A DNA stretch of 64,000 bases from positions 114,501 through 178,500 of the forward strand of contig JACKMX010000006.1 of assembly GCA_024235175.1 (NCBI GenBank). The letters are read 5' to 3'. This document shows, piece after piece, positions 7,990 through 17,440 of this stretch. The position numbers and the translations under genes are program-made. How positions within the stretch are numbered: position 1 is the first letter of the stretch; each line of letters starts with the position of its first letter. This stretch comes from Chromatiaceae bacterium. GTDB taxonomy: Bacteria > Pseudomonadota > Gammaproteobacteria > Chromatiales > Chromatiaceae. The notes under the pieces were generated by a model, which ran no database searches, was not told where the DNA came from, and saw only the letters and a list, made by a program, of their open reading frames with translations.

Positions 7990-9545
7990 TGCTGATTACT
8001 GAAATACTTGCAAGAAATGCCAGAAACTACGGCGACGAGATCGCACTGGTGGAACGTGACCCGGCCGCCGGTACACGCCGGGAGATTAGCTGGAGTGGTT
8101 TTGACCGCGAGTCAAACCGGCTCGCAAATGCGTTGATCCGGGCCGGCGTATCCAAGGGGGAACGGGTCGGCCAGCTGCTGATGAACTGCCTGGAATGGCT
8201 GCCCGCATACTTCGGAATACTGCGTACAGGCGCCTGGGCTGTTCCCCTCAACTTTCGCTTTGAAGCGGAAGTGATTCTGGCTTGCGCAGAGCTTTCCGAT
8301 TTCAGGGTTTTCCTGTTTGGCCCGGAGTTCGTTGAACGGATTGAGGCCGTCAAGGCTGAGCTGGATATACCTCTCTATATTTTTCTGGGCCCCAGAGACA
8401 TCTGCCCCGACTTCGCCGTGTTTTATGAAGATTTTATCGGCACCGTCGATGACTCCGCGCCGCAAGTGCCGCTTGAGATCAGCGACGATGCGGCCCTCTA
8501 TTTCACATCCGGGACTACGGGCCATCCGAAAGCGGTCCGTCTCACGCATCGTAATCTGGAGCATGCGTGTTACGTCGAGAATCAGCATCACGGTCAGACC
8601 AGGGCGGATACGTTTCTCTGTATACCCCCGCTCTATCATACCGGTGCCAAGATGCACTGGTTCGGCAGTTTCATCGTGGGTGGCCGTGCGGTGATCCTGA
8701 AGGGCGTCAGTCCCGAGTGGATTTTGCAGGCGGTTTCCGAAGAGCGCATTACCATTGTCTGGCTGCTGGTGCCCTGGGCTCATGACATTCTTATCGCCTG
8801 GGAGAGCGGCGAGATCAATCTAGCTGCATACCGCCTCGATCAGTGGCGTTTGATGCATATTGGCGCACAACCGGTTCCACCGAGCCTTATTCATTCCTGG
8901 AAAAGAGTGTTTCCGAAACATGCATACGACACCAACTACGGTTTGACCGAATCCACCGGCCCCGGATGCGTACACCTTGGTCTCGGCAACACCTGGAAAA
9001 TTGGCGCCATAGGCATTCCCGGATTCGACTGGGAGTGCCGTATTGTTGATACCAATGGCAAGGATCTTGCCAACGGAGAAACAGGAGAGTTGCTGGTCAA
9101 GGGTCCGGGAGTAATGAAGGAGTACTATAAAGACCCGGTTGAGACAGCTGCCACGCTGGTCGATGGCTGGTTGCGTACAGGAGATATCGCCCGGCGGGAC
9201 AAGGAGGGTTTCATCTGGTTGGTCGATCGCACCAAGGATCTTATTATCAGCGGCGGAGAAAACGTTTCACCTGTTGAGATTGAGCACTTCTTCATGAATC
9301 ACCCGGCGATCCAGGATATCGGCGTCATCGGAACGCCGGATAAACGATTGGGTGAACTGATAACCGCTATTGTTCAGGTCAAACCTGGTATGGTAGTGGG
9401 TATTGAAGAGTTAAGGGCCTTTGCCGAGCCGCTGCCCCGCTACAAACGCCCAAAACTGTTTTACTTCGACCAGGTACCACGCAATGCCACTGGCAAGATT
9501 GAAAAACCGAAGTTGCGAATCAAATACGGTAAGGCCGGAGCATAA
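7989..9545 (+). CDS. Class I adenylate-forming acyl-CoA synthetase
   Basis: A 518-residue ANL-superfamily ligase that activates a carboxylic acid with ATP and transfers it to CoA. The phosphate-binding loop YFTSGTTGHPKAV is at 171-183. YGLTES, RTGDIARRDKEG and the hinge-region motif DRTKDLIISGGENVSP follow in order, and the catalytic lysine lies in RNATGKIEKPKLR. The motifs are intact, so the enzyme should be active. Medium/long-chain fatty acids or an aromatic acid are possible substrates and sequence alone does not decide. It is coupled to the upstream lipoprotein gene. Confidence 0.85.
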   Translation: MLITEILARNARNYGDEIALVERDPAAGTRREISWSGFDRESNRLANALIRAGVSKGERVGQLLMNCLEWLPAYFGILRTGAWAVPLNFRFEAEVILACAELSDFRVFLFGPEFVERIEAVKAELDIPLYIFLGPRDICPDFAVFYEDFIGTVDDSAPQVPLEISDDAALYFTSGTTGHPKAVRLTHRNLEHACYVENQHHGQTRADTFLCIPPLYHTGAKMHWFGSFIVGGRAVILKGVSPEWILQAVSEERITIVWLLVPWAHDILIAWESGEINLAAYRLDQWRLMHIGAQPVPPSLIHSWKRVFPKHAYDTNYGLTESTGPGCVHLGLGNTWKIGAIGIPGFDWECRIVDTNGKDLANGETGELLVKGPGVMKEYYKDPVETAATLVDGWLRTGDIARRDKEGFIWLVDRTKDLIISGGENVSPVEIEHFFMNHPAIQDIGVIGTPDKRLGELITAIVQVKPGMVVGIEELRAFAEPLPRYKRPKLFYFDQVPRNATGKIEKPKLRIKYGKAGA

Positions 9546-9638
9546 TCACGAACAGAATGGGGAGGTCCAAACCGCCGCTCCATTGTGCAACACACCTGAC
9601 GCCATTGAACCCAGCACCAAAAAATCAAGAGCCTCTCT

Positions 9639-11840
9639 ATGGATGTATCCCATATTCTGGATGGATTGAACGATGCACAGCGCCAGGCGGTTACCGCTCC
9701 GCCCGGCGGCATGTTGATTCTGGCCGGTGCCGGCAGCGGCAAAACCAGGGTACTGGTAAATCGCATCGCCTGGTTGATCCAGGTCGAGGGCGCCTCTCCC
9801 TGGAATATTCTGGCGGTAACCTTTACCAATAAAGCGGCCAGGGAGATGAAGGGGCGCATCGAAGAGCTGCTCCGACACCCTGTTGGGGGCATGTGGGTTG
9901 GCACCTTCCACGGCCTGGCCCATCGCCTGCTGCGCGCCCATTGGGAAGATGCCGGACTGCCCCGCAGTTTCCAGATCCTCGATTCCGATGACCAGTATCG
10001 GCTCATCAGGCGGCTGCTCAAGGAGATGAATCTGGACGAAGCTCAGTGGCCGCCCCGCCAGGCGCAATGGTTCATTAACGGGCGCAAGGACGAAGGACTC
10101 AGGCCACAGCACCTGGACGACGCCGGCGACTCATTCCAGCGCCAGATGATAAGGATCTACGGCGAATACCAAACCGCCTGTGAGCGCGGTGGTATGGTCG
10201 ATTTTGCCGAACTTCTGCTGCGTGCGCACGAACTGCTGCGCGACCGGCCGGATATCCTGCATCACTACCGGGAGCGCTTCCGGCAGATTCTGGTTGATGA
10301 GTTCCAGGATACCAACACCATACAGTACGCCTGGTTGCGATTGTTGGCGGGAGAGCGCAACAACCTCTTTGTGGTCGGTGACGATGACCAATCCATTTAC
10401 GGCTGGCGCGGCGCCAGGGTGGAGAATATCCGGGATTTTCAGAAGGACCATCCAAGGGCGCCCATAATCCGTCTGGAGCAGAACTATCGCTCCACAGAGA
10501 CCATTCTGAAGGCAGCCAACGCAGTAATCGCCAACAACTCGTCACGTCTGGGGAAAAATCTGTGGACCGATGGCAAACAGGGTGAACGCATCAGCCTTTA
10601 TGCAGCCTTCAACGAAGTGGATGAAGCGCGCTTTGTGGTGGAGCGGATACGGCACTATCTGGATGAATCTTATCGGCGCAGCGAAGTTGCGATTCTATAT
10701 CGCTCCAATGCTCAGTCGCGCTTGTTCGAAGAGGCACTGATTCAGGCGCAGATACCGTACCGGGTATATGGTGGGCTGCGTTTTTTCGAGCGCGCCGAGA
10801 TCAAGGATGCCCTGGCTTACCTGCGCCTGATTGCCAATCCTGGAGATGACGCAGCATTTGAGCGGGCGGTGAACATGCCGCCACGCGGCATTGGGCCCCG
10901 AACCCTGGAGCATGTGCGCAGCCTCGCCCGTGAATCGGGATGCGCGCTTTGGGAGGCGGCAAAAAAACTGATCGGGGGCGGCGTTATGCCAAAACGGGCG
11001 TCCGGCTCGTTGCAGGCATTCCTGGAATTGATCGAGCAGCAGCAGATCGCCACTGCCGGTCTGGCACTGCATGAACTTGCGGATCAGGTGATCAAAAGTT
11101 CAAATCTGCCTGAACACTTTCGGAAAAGCCGGGATGGAAAAGGGCAGGACCGAATCGAAAACCTGGAAGAGCTGGTTAATGCTGCACGCCAGTTTCCAGG
11201 TTCACAAATGTCCATCGGCTCTGATGAAATCGATCCGGAGGGTCTGCAGAGTTCGGAACAGCTGGATGAACTCCCGGCATTCCTGGCCCATGCGGCACTG
11301 GAGGCCGGAGAAGCCCAGGGCGATGCCTTCGACGAGTGCGTGCAGTTGATGACACTCCATTCAGCCAAAGGGCTGGAATTTCCGTTGGTGTTCATGGCCG
11401 GTCTTGAAGAGGGATTGTTTCCGCACAGCATGTCGAGCCAGGAACCGGGCCGACTGGAGGAGGAGCGGCGGCTTTGCTATGTCGGTATGACGCGCGCCAT
11501 GCAGCAGCTCTATCTCTCCTACGCCGAGAGCAGGCGCCTGCACGGCAGCGACAGCTATCCCCTACCCTCCCGTTTTTTGCGCGAAATACCGGCAGAGTTG
11601 ATTCAGGAGGTACGCCTCGGTGCCCAGGTTTCCAGACCGGTGTACCAACCCTCCCCGACCCGATTTGACGAACCCAACACCAATTTCAAGCTGGGACAAC
11701 GCGTCGCTCACCCTAAGTTTGGCGATGGAGTGGTATTGAATGCCGAAGGAAGTGGAGGCAATACGCGCGTGCAGGTAAATTTCGAGTCGAGCGGAGTCAA
11801 GTGGCTGATTTTGGCTTATGCCAATCTTGAGCCACTGTAA
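9639..11840 (+). CDS. uvrD: DNA helicase II (UvrD)
   Basis: A 733-residue SF1A 3'-5' helicase of nucleotide-excision and mismatch repair. In order: Q motif LNDAQRQAV, Walker A LAGAGSGKT (28-36), motif II DEFQDTN (near 221), motif III GDDDQSIYGWRG, motif IV EQNYRST, motif V TLHSAKGLEF, motif VI CYVGMTRA. The C-terminal Tudor-like tail (FKLGQRVAHPKFGDGVV) is the feature that separates UvrD from Rep. Length matches the E. coli protein. It appears to be monocistronic. Confidence 0.96.
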   Translation: MDVSHILDGLNDAQRQAVTAPPGGMLILAGAGSGKTRVLVNRIAWLIQVEGASPWNILAVTFTNKAAREMKGRIEELLRHPVGGMWVGTFHGLAHRLLRAHWEDAGLPRSFQILDSDDQYRLIRRLLKEMNLDEAQWPPRQAQWFINGRKDEGLRPQHLDDAGDSFQRQMIRIYGEYQTACERGGMVDFAELLLRAHELLRDRPDILHHYRERFRQILVDEFQDTNTIQYAWLRLLAGERNNLFVVGDDDQSIYGWRGARVENIRDFQKDHPRAPIIRLEQNYRSTETILKAANAVIANNSSRLGKNLWTDGKQGERISLYAAFNEVDEARFVVERIRHYLDESYRRSEVAILYRSNAQSRLFEEALIQAQIPYRVYGGLRFFERAEIKDALAYLRLIANPGDDAAFERAVNMPPRGIGPRTLEHVRSLARESGCALWEAAKKLIGGGVMPKRASGSLQAFLELIEQQQIATAGLALHELADQVIKSSNLPEHFRKSRDGKGQDRIENLEELVNAARQFPGSQMSIGSDEIDPEGLQSSEQLDELPAFLAHAALEAGEAQGDAFDECVQLMTLHSAKGLEFPLVFMAGLEEGLFPHSMSSQEPGRLEEERRLCYVGMTRAMQQLYLSYAESRRLHGSDSYPLPSRFLREIPAELIQEVRLGAQVSRPVYQPSPTRFDEPNTNFKLGQRVAHPKFGDGVVLNAEGSGGNTRVQVNFESSGVKWLILAYANLEPL

Positions 11841-11915
11841 ACAGTCGAAATTCCACATCATGGTAAAGCAGATCAAAAGGCACTTCGGTTACTTCCCCCG
11901 CATCCCGGTTGACCT

Positions 11916-13064
11916 GTGCTAAACACACCGCCGCTCTCGCTCTATATCCACCTTCCTTGGTGTGTGCGAAAGTGCCCCTACTGTGATTTCAATTCCCACC
12001 GTCAGCCACTTAATCCCGGCTATTCCGACTACATCGATGCACTGCTGGCTGACCTGCGTTTTCAACTCTCTTCGATTCAGGGGCGCGGGATCGAGACAAT
12101 TTTCATCGGCGGAGGCACCCCCAGCCTGTTTCCCGCAAGCGAGATCCGGCGGCTGCTGCATGAAGTATCGCATCTTGTCGGCGGCATCAACGCAGTGGAA
12201 GTGACTCTCGAGGCGAACCCGGGCACATTGGAAGCCGGCCGGTATGCAGGCTATCGGGAAGCGGGTATAAATCGACTCTCTATTGGTGTGCAGAGTTTCA
12301 ACGACCGGGCGCTACAGAGCCTCGGACGCATACACGGATCAGAGGAAATATATAAGGCGGTGTCCCAGGCACGTGAAGCCGGGTTTGAAAACATTAATCT
12401 GGATCTGATGTTTGGACTGCCGGAACAGAGCATCGAAGAGGCGCGGATCGATGTGGAAACCGCTATTAATCTTAACCCCGAACACATCTCCTATTATCAG
12501 TTGACAATTGAACCCAACACCAGGTTTGCACTATCCCCGCCACCGCTTCTCCCCTCTGATGATCATCTCTGGGATATACAACTGCAGGGCCGGGCCAGGC
12601 TGGTGGATGCAGGATATCAACAGTATGAGATATCGGCATACTCCAGAGTCCAAAAAGAGTGTCGGCACAATCTCAATTACTGGACTTTTGGCGATTATCT
12701 CGGAATTGGCGCAGGGGCACACAGCAAACTAAGCGACCAAACTCAGCAACGGATCCGGCGGAGTTCCAGGGTTAGGAGCCCGGAAGCTTACATGGCTGCC
12801 GCAGGAACCCGGGGTGCGCTTTCCGGCAAATACTTTCTTAAGGATACGGATCTAGTCATAGAATTCATGATGAACCTGTTGCGGTTGAACGGAGGGTTTA
12901 CCGCACAACTGTTCCGGGACCGCACCGGCCTCCCCCTTTCCAGGGTGGAGCCAATTCTGGCCGAAGCGCAACGGCGCGGCCTGCTGGGCACGGACGGAAT
13001 CGAGTTTGGCGCGACCGCCTGGGGACACAGATACCTGAACGACCTCCTTACGCTGTTTATCTGA
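11916..13064 (+). CDS. hemW: Radical SAM family heme chaperone HemW
   Basis: A 382-residue radical SAM protein. The cluster motif is C16-X3-C20-X2-C23 (WCVRKCPYCDF), and FIGGGTPS and LDLMFGLPEQ are typical of the HemN/HemW family. The N-terminal extension that coproporphyrinogen oxidase HemN needs is absent, and the length fits HemW, which carries heme to membrane respiratory enzymes. A C-terminal HemN-type domain is present (from about 300). A terminator-like hairpin follows. Confidence 0.92.
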   Translation: MLNTPPLSLYIHLPWCVRKCPYCDFNSHRQPLNPGYSDYIDALLADLRFQLSSIQGRGIETIFIGGGTPSLFPASEIRRLLHEVSHLVGGINAVEVTLEANPGTLEAGRYAGYREAGINRLSIGVQSFNDRALQSLGRIHGSEEIYKAVSQAREAGFENINLDLMFGLPEQSIEEARIDVETAINLNPEHISYYQLTIEPNTRFALSPPPLLPSDDHLWDIQLQGRARLVDAGYQQYEISAYSRVQKECRHNLNYWTFGDYLGIGAGAHSKLSDQTQQRIRRSSRVRSPEAYMAAAGTRGALSGKYFLKDTDLVIEFMMNLLRLNGGFTAQLFRDRTGLPLSRVEPILAEAQRRGLLGTDGIEFGATAWGHRYLNDLLTLFI

Positions 13065-13089
13065 CAGACGAAAGTTATATAAAAACACA

Positions 13090-13119
13090 GGGGAGAGAAG
13101 CCGAAGCCTCCCCCTTTTT
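13090..13119 (+). terminator. Terminator after hemW
   Basis: Arms GGGGAG (13090-13095) and CTCCCC (13108-13113) are followed by a short T-run (13115-13119), 26 bases after the hemW stop. Rho-independent type. Confidence 0.6.
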
Positions 13120-13406
13120 GATATCCCGAATGCCGGCATGAAAATCTCTGTTCAATGACCTTACAGCCCAGATTGACATTTTATGGCTTTGGCAGAATCA
13201 GATTACCGCAACTAACGCGTCAATCTTTTGACTGAAAAAGAAAAACGAATTTAAGTCATTGTAATAACAGGAATATAACGCTAAGAAAAGGATTGTTAAT
13301 CCTTTGATTTTAGAGTTGCGTCGTGGTATTAAATGGGCAGAAGTATCAGTTTGCCAGGCGGTATTCACTCTTTTTTCGCGCCTGGCCCTGAAGAGGAGGG
13401 TTGTCT
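13120..13406. other. Intergenic region hemW to DUF3135 gene
   Basis: No gene is visible. Two hairpins lie here: AAAGGATT/AATCCTTT (13287-13305) with a 3-nt loop, and GCCAGGCG/CGCCTGGC (13353-13360, 13379-13386) ending seven bases before the ribosome-binding site of the next gene. The second could influence translation initiation. Confidence 0.4.
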
Positions 13407-13778
13407 ATGAAATTGTTTGGAGAATCCAGCCCGGAGAATATGGAATTCAACCAATGGGTCGAAATGGCTGAGAAAGACCCGGAGCTGTTTGAAAAATTAC
13501 GCCAAAGCGCTATTAACGACGTTATTGAAAGCGCCCCGACAGAGCATCGCCAAAGGCTGCGTTGTCTGCAGTGGCGCATCGACCAGGAAAGGCGCCGTTC
13601 AAAGAATCCACTTGGAGCCTGCGTGCGGATCTCGCGCATGATGTGGGAAAGCGTTGCCGGTCGTGGCGGGTTACTGGAAAATCTAAGCCAGATCAAGGAA
13701 TACCCCTTTAGTCGTGGTGCAGCCTTGGAGCCGGCGACGAAAGCTGACGTACTGCCGTTCCGGTCACCGGGAAATTAA
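13407..13778 (+). CDS. DUF3135 domain-containing protein
   Basis: A 123-residue soluble protein. The segment FNQWVEMAEKDPELFEKLR followed by RLRCLQWRIDQERRRSKNP and ACVRISRMMW is the pattern of DUF3135 proteins (recognised from memory), which are basic, helical and of unknown function. The ATG at 13407 is preferred over a TTG six bases earlier because AAGAGGAGGG ends six bases before it. It is a single-gene unit between hemW and rpmE. Confidence 0.75.
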   Translation: MKLFGESSPENMEFNQWVEMAEKDPELFEKLRQSAINDVIESAPTEHRQRLRCLQWRIDQERRRSKNPLGACVRISRMMWESVAGRGGLLENLSQIKEYPFSRGAALEPATKADVLPFRSPGN

Positions 13779-13848
13779 CAGCACCGCATCCTGGCACAGG
13801 CCTGGATCCATAACGATTAAGGCGATTAGAGGGTGTTGGTTCAATGAT

Positions 13849-13866
13849 TTCCGGTCAATACCGGAA
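13849..13866 (+). repeat. Short hairpin downstream of the DUF3135 gene
   Basis: Perfect inverted repeat TTCCGGT-caat-ACCGGAA. It has no T-run, so it is a stable stem but not a canonical terminator. Confidence 0.4.
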
Positions 13867-13945
13867 TGAATAGTGAGCGCTTGCAGGAAATTCAGGCCAG
13901 ACCAGCACCGCTTGATTCTTTTCCCACCGGATTCTATTGCAAGGC

Positions 13946-13974
13946 TTGTGACGTCGGGGTATCTGGCGTAGTAT
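13946..13974 (+). promoter_or_regulatory. Predicted sigma-70 promoter of rpmE
   Basis: TTGTGA (13946-13951) and TAGTAT (13969-13974) are separated by 17 bases. The rpmE start is about 58 bases downstream of the -10. Confidence 0.5.
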
Positions 13975-14031
13975 ACGCGATTCTCCGCGTTTGGGCGGTA
14001 GTTGGATAGACAGTTATTTACAGAGGCGATC

Positions 14032-14235
14032 ATGAAAGCGGATATTCATCCTAAATACTCCGAAATCAAAGTGGTCTGTAGTTGTGGTAATGAATTTACC
14101 ACCGGCTCCACTCTCGGTGAGCAGCTGCACGTGGAAGTTTGCTCCTCCTGCCACCCCTTCTTTACGGGCAAGCAGAAGATCATGGATACCGCCGGGCGGG
14201 TTGACAAATTCCGCAAGCGTTATTCCCGGGGTTGA
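14032..14235 (+). CDS. rpmE: 50S ribosomal protein L31
   Basis: A 67-residue zinc-binding (C+ type) L31. Cysteines at 16, 18, 37 and 40 match the zinc ligands of E. coli L31, so this is the form used when zinc is sufficient. Start ATG at 14032 follows AGAGG. A perfect rho-independent terminator is 40 bases after the stop, making it a single-gene transcription unit. Confidence 0.97.
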   Translation: MKADIHPKYSEIKVVCSCGNEFTTGSTLGEQLHVEVCSSCHPFFTGKQKIMDTAGRVDKFRKRYSRG

Positions 14236-14275
14236 GATCATCTCAGCGTACAGCTGTGTTTCGCTGCAGACGGAT

Positions 14276-14304
14276 AAAAAAGGCACTACCTGGTGCCTTT
14301 TTTT
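14276..14304 (+). terminator. Rho-independent terminator of rpmE
   Basis: An 11-bp stem AAAAAAGGCAC/GTGCCTTTTTT with a 6-nt loop. The right arm forms the T-run. The A-tract on the left may let it act in both directions. Confidence 0.9.
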
Positions 14305-14396
14305 ATTCTCCTGGGATTATCATCCGATAATCTTCAGCCGATTTTCCCACCTATCTTCAATCAATTTCCAAAAAACCCAAAGAAATGGCATATCAG

Positions 14397-14420
14397 GGTG
14401 AAAAATCGTAGAATTTCACC
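14397..14420 (+). promoter_or_regulatory. Inverted repeat upstream of mdh
   Basis: GGTGAAA (14397-14403) and TTTCACC (14414-14420) form a dyad just before a possible -35 TTGAAA (14424-14429), with TAATAA (14446-14451) 16 bases later. It is a plausible regulator site for mdh; the regulator is unknown. Confidence 0.35.
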
Positions 14421-14481
14421 TCTTTGAAAGATAATTTAATTACCATAATAAATTGTCATATCCAACCAGAGGAGTTAGATG

Positions 14482-15417
14482 ATGAAAGTAGCTGTCCTTG
14501 GTGCCGCTGGCGGTATCGGTCAACCCTTGTCGCTTCTATTAAAAAAAGGCTTGCCCGCAGGATCTGAATTGGCGCTTTACGACGTGCATCCCGTGGTTCC
14601 GGGTGTGGCAGCGGATCTGAGTCATATCCCTACCGGCGTCAAAGTGTCCGGTCATGGCGCCGACAAGCTCGATGAAGCCTTGAAAGGTTGCGATATCGTG
14701 GTGATCCCGGCAGGTGTTCCGCGCAAGCCGGGCATGACCCGTGACGATCTATTCAACACCAATGCCGGAATTGTAAGAAATCTTGTTGCTGCCGGTGCCA
14801 AAGCGTGTCCGGGCGCCTGTTACGCCATAATCACGAATCCGGTAAATTCAACTGTTCCTATCGCTGCGGAAACGCTTAAGCAGGCCGGTGTGTATGACCC
14901 ACGGAAGGTTTTCGGTGTAACGACGCTGGATGTCATTCGCACCCAGACCTTTGTTGGAGAGATGAAGGGACTGGCCCCTGAGGATATCAAGGTAAACGTC
15001 GTAGGCGGACACAGCGGAGAGACAATTATCCCTCTGTTGTCTCAGCTCGGTTTGGATTTCACCACAGCACAGATAGAGCAGCTTACGCCGCGTATACAAA
15101 ACGCTGGTACCGAGGTGGTCGAAGCCAAAGCAGGTGGCGGATCCGCCACACTTTCGATGGGCGAAGCCGGCGCCAGGTTTACCTTGCATCTGGCCGGGGC
15201 GTTGTCCGGAAACGAGTCCGTGCAATGCTCATTCGTGGCTGTGGAGGGACGTTCAACAGAGTTCCTGGCATTACCGGTCCGGTTAGGCAGGAACGGAGTG
15301 GAGGAGGTTCTCGATCCCGGTAAATTCAGCGATTATGAACGCAAAATTTTCGAAGATATGCTCCCCAGCCTGAAGAGCAATATTGACAAAGGCCTGGCTT
15401 TCGCCCGCAATAGTTAA
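14482..15417 (+). CDS. mdh: NAD-dependent malate dehydrogenase
   Basis: A 311-residue TCA-cycle enzyme oxidising malate to oxaloacetate. The Rossmann motif GAAGGIG starts at residue 7. Substrate-binding arginines R81, R87 and R153, D150 and the catalytic H177 (in GGHSGETI) fall at the same numbers as in E. coli MDH. That numbering and the spacing to GGAG (14471-14474) favour the second of two adjacent ATGs, 14482 over 14479. The RKPGM sequence around R81 distinguishes it from lactate dehydrogenase. It lies next to gltA. Confidence 0.95.
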   Translation: MKVAVLGAAGGIGQPLSLLLKKGLPAGSELALYDVHPVVPGVAADLSHIPTGVKVSGHGADKLDEALKGCDIVVIPAGVPRKPGMTRDDLFNTNAGIVRNLVAAGAKACPGACYAIITNPVNSTVPIAAETLKQAGVYDPRKVFGVTTLDVIRTQTFVGEMKGLAPEDIKVNVVGGHSGETIIPLLSQLGLDFTTAQIEQLTPRIQNAGTEVVEAKAGGGSATLSMGEAGARFTLHLAGALSGNESVQCSFVAVEGRSTEFLALPVRLGRNGVEEVLDPGKFSDYERKIFEDMLPSLKSNIDKGLAFARNS

Positions 15418-15846
15418 ACACTCTCTGTCTGAAAAAGCATTCCCCTTTTTCCTCAAAAGAATGCTGCAAAAGCCCCCTCTCCCTCACGAGGGAGAGGGTT
15501 GGGGTAAGGGTATTAAAACAGGTAAGTCATTGATTTTGATCATCCTCGGCTCGGGTTCCTGCTTCGCTCTACCGACTCCATCCATGGAGTCGTAGCCTTC
15601 TCCCTCGAAGGGAGAAGGTACACAGCCTTTACCACGCCCTTCTCATCGCTGAGGGAAATTCCGGGGGTACTTCCATAAACCCTCAGCGAAATTGACTCCC
15701 CTGCATGCGACGATGGGGACCCTCAATTCAGATTACCGGCAACAATACGCATCCAGATCCGTTTGGGTAACAAGCACGCTCAGTGTTCATGCAATAGATA
15801 AAACTCGACTTTAAACTGTACGTACGTCCTATTTTATCATAGAAAC
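15418..15846. repeat. Palindromic repeat cluster between mdh and gltA
   Basis: A gene-free stretch with several perfect inverted repeats: AGCATTC/GAATGCT (about 15437-15464); CCCTCTCCCTC/GAGGGAGAGGG (15475-15485, 15488-15498) followed by TTGGGGTAAGGG; CGACTCCA/TGGAGTCG (15573-15580, 15585-15592); and CCTTCTCCCT/AGGGAGAAGG (15596-15605, 15609-15618). The CCCTCTCCC...GGGAGAGGG core is typical of dispersed REP-like elements in many proteobacterial genomes. They may stabilise or terminate the mdh transcript. Confidence 0.6.
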
Positions 15847-15875
15847 TTGAGATACCTGATGGTGTCTGATATAAA
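15847..15875 (+). promoter_or_regulatory. Predicted sigma-70 promoter of gltA
   Basis: TTGAGA (15847-15852), 17-base spacer, TATAAA (15870-15875). It lies 45 bases upstream of the gltA ATG and fits the sigma-70 consensus well. Confidence 0.6.
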
Positions 15876-15919
15876 GTCCACCCGCATTTATTGATTTTCA
15901 GCCACTAGGGATCAAAATC

Positions 15920-17215
15920 ATGTCCAAAAAAACCATAACGCTTATCAACAACTCAGATGGCCGCAAAGTGGATCTACCTTTATATAAAGGAACAATCGGT
16001 CCAGAAGTGATGGATATCGGCAAGCTTTACAGCGAGATGGGGATTTTTACTTTCGATCCCGGTTTCGTCGCAACCGGCAGCTGTCGCAGTGCGATCACCT
16101 ATATCGATGGCGACAAGGGAAAACTCTGGTACCGCGGTTATCCAATCGAGCAGTTGGCCGAACACGCACAATTTCTCGAAGTCGCCTACCTGCTGCTTTA
16201 TGGAGAGCTCCCTTCGGCGGAAGAGTTGGCAAAGTTCGAACATATTATTACCCACCACTCAATGCTCAACGAGACTCTAAAAAGCTTTTTTGATGGATTT
16301 CATTACAACGCGCACCCAATGGCGGTAATGGTTGGCGTGGTGGGCTCACTTTCGGCTTTCTACCACGATTCGCTGGACATCAATAACCCGCGTCATAGAG
16401 AGATCTCTGCGCACAGGATGATTGCCAAGATACCGACAATTGCGGCAGCCAGTTACAAGCACAACATCGGCGAACCCCTGGTCTATCCGCGTAATGACCT
16501 GGACTATTGCGCCAATTTCCTCCATATGATGTTCGCCACCCCCTGTGAGCCGTATGAACCGGATCCGCTGGCTGTGAAGGCGGTCAACCTGCTCTTCATT
16601 CTACACGCGGATCACGAACAAAATGCGAGTACCTCTACAGTTCGTCTTGCAGGCAGTTCCCATGCAAACCCTTTTGCGTGTCTTGCATCGGGAATAGCCT
16701 CTCTTTGGGGACCCTCCCATGGCGGTGCCAACGAAGCGGTACTGGATATGCTGAATAAGATCGGGGACGCCTCCAATGTGGAGCAGTTTATCGCCAAGGC
16801 GAAAGATCCGAACGATCCATTCCGCCTGATGGGGTTTGGTCATCGTGTTTACAAGAATCACGACCCCAGAGCGACGATTATCCGCAAGGTGTGCCACGAA
16901 CTTCTCGATTCGATGGCAGATTCCGATAATCCAACTTTCGAACTGGCTCTTAAACTTGAGGAAGTTGCACTGTCGGACGAGTATTTTATTGAACGCAAGC
17001 TCTATCCGAACGTTGATTTTTATTCAGGCATTATTTATCGCGCGCTGAATATTCCCCGGAGTATGTTTACCGTAATGTTCGCTATTGCCCGTACCGTGGG
17101 CTGGATGGCGCACTGGATGGAGATGATGGACGATCCCGATCAGCGCATTGGGCGCCCGCGTCAGATCTATACCGGACATGACCTGCGTGATTACGTCCCG
17201 CTGGATAAGCGCTGA
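15920..17215 (+). CDS. gltA: Citrate synthase (type II, hexameric)
   Basis: A 431-residue enzyme that condenses oxaloacetate and acetyl-CoA to citrate. An N-terminal beta-rich extension (residues 1-60) and length fit the large Gram-negative NADH-sensitive type. Active-site histidines are in HADHEQNASTSTVR and GFGHRVYK; the catalytic aspartate lies in the NVDFYSG segment. The N-terminus (SKKTITLINN) also agrees with the family. It is expressed from its own predicted promoter and ends before a strong hairpin. Confidence 0.96.
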   Translation: MSKKTITLINNSDGRKVDLPLYKGTIGPEVMDIGKLYSEMGIFTFDPGFVATGSCRSAITYIDGDKGKLWYRGYPIEQLAEHAQFLEVAYLLLYGELPSAEELAKFEHIITHHSMLNETLKSFFDGFHYNAHPMAVMVGVVGSLSAFYHDSLDINNPRHREISAHRMIAKIPTIAAASYKHNIGEPLVYPRNDLDYCANFLHMMFATPCEPYEPDPLAVKAVNLLFILHADHEQNASTSTVRLAGSSHANPFACLASGIASLWGPSHGGANEAVLDMLNKIGDASNVEQFIAKAKDPNDPFRLMGFGHRVYKNHDPRATIIRKVCHELLDSMADSDNPTFELALKLEEVALSDEYFIERKLYPNVDFYSGIIYRALNIPRSMFTVMFAIARTVGWMAHWMEMMDDPDQRIGRPRQIYTGHDLRDYVPLDKR

Positions 17216-17294
17216 CAGCGCTCGGATTATCCAACCCGGCGGATCCGATACTTTGACATTCGCAGAACAGTTAGAGTTTGTTTGGAAATTTTTC

Positions 17295-17326
17295 TAGGTT
17301 ATCCCGGCAAAAGCCGGGATAACCTA
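17295..17326. terminator. Strong hairpin downstream of gltA
   Basis: A perfect 14-bp stem TAGGTTATCCCGGC/GCCGGGATAACCTA with a 4-A loop. Neither side has a clean T-run. It lies between gltA and the convergent minus-strand gene, and may stabilise or end transcripts from both sides. Confidence 0.5.
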
Positions 17327-17440
17327 ATCAGGAACAGCATGGGTTTCCCGCGATATTGCATTGCGGCTGACTGCTAAATGAATGCCGGGATTGGCCAACT
17401 AAGCGGCACCCTGATCTCCGTTTTTCTCCTTAAATCAAAG

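Noticed and set aside
17295..17326. Transposon end or attachment site near gltA
   Set aside because: A perfect hairpin but with no second copy, no target duplication and no integrase; a transcript-end hairpin is simpler.
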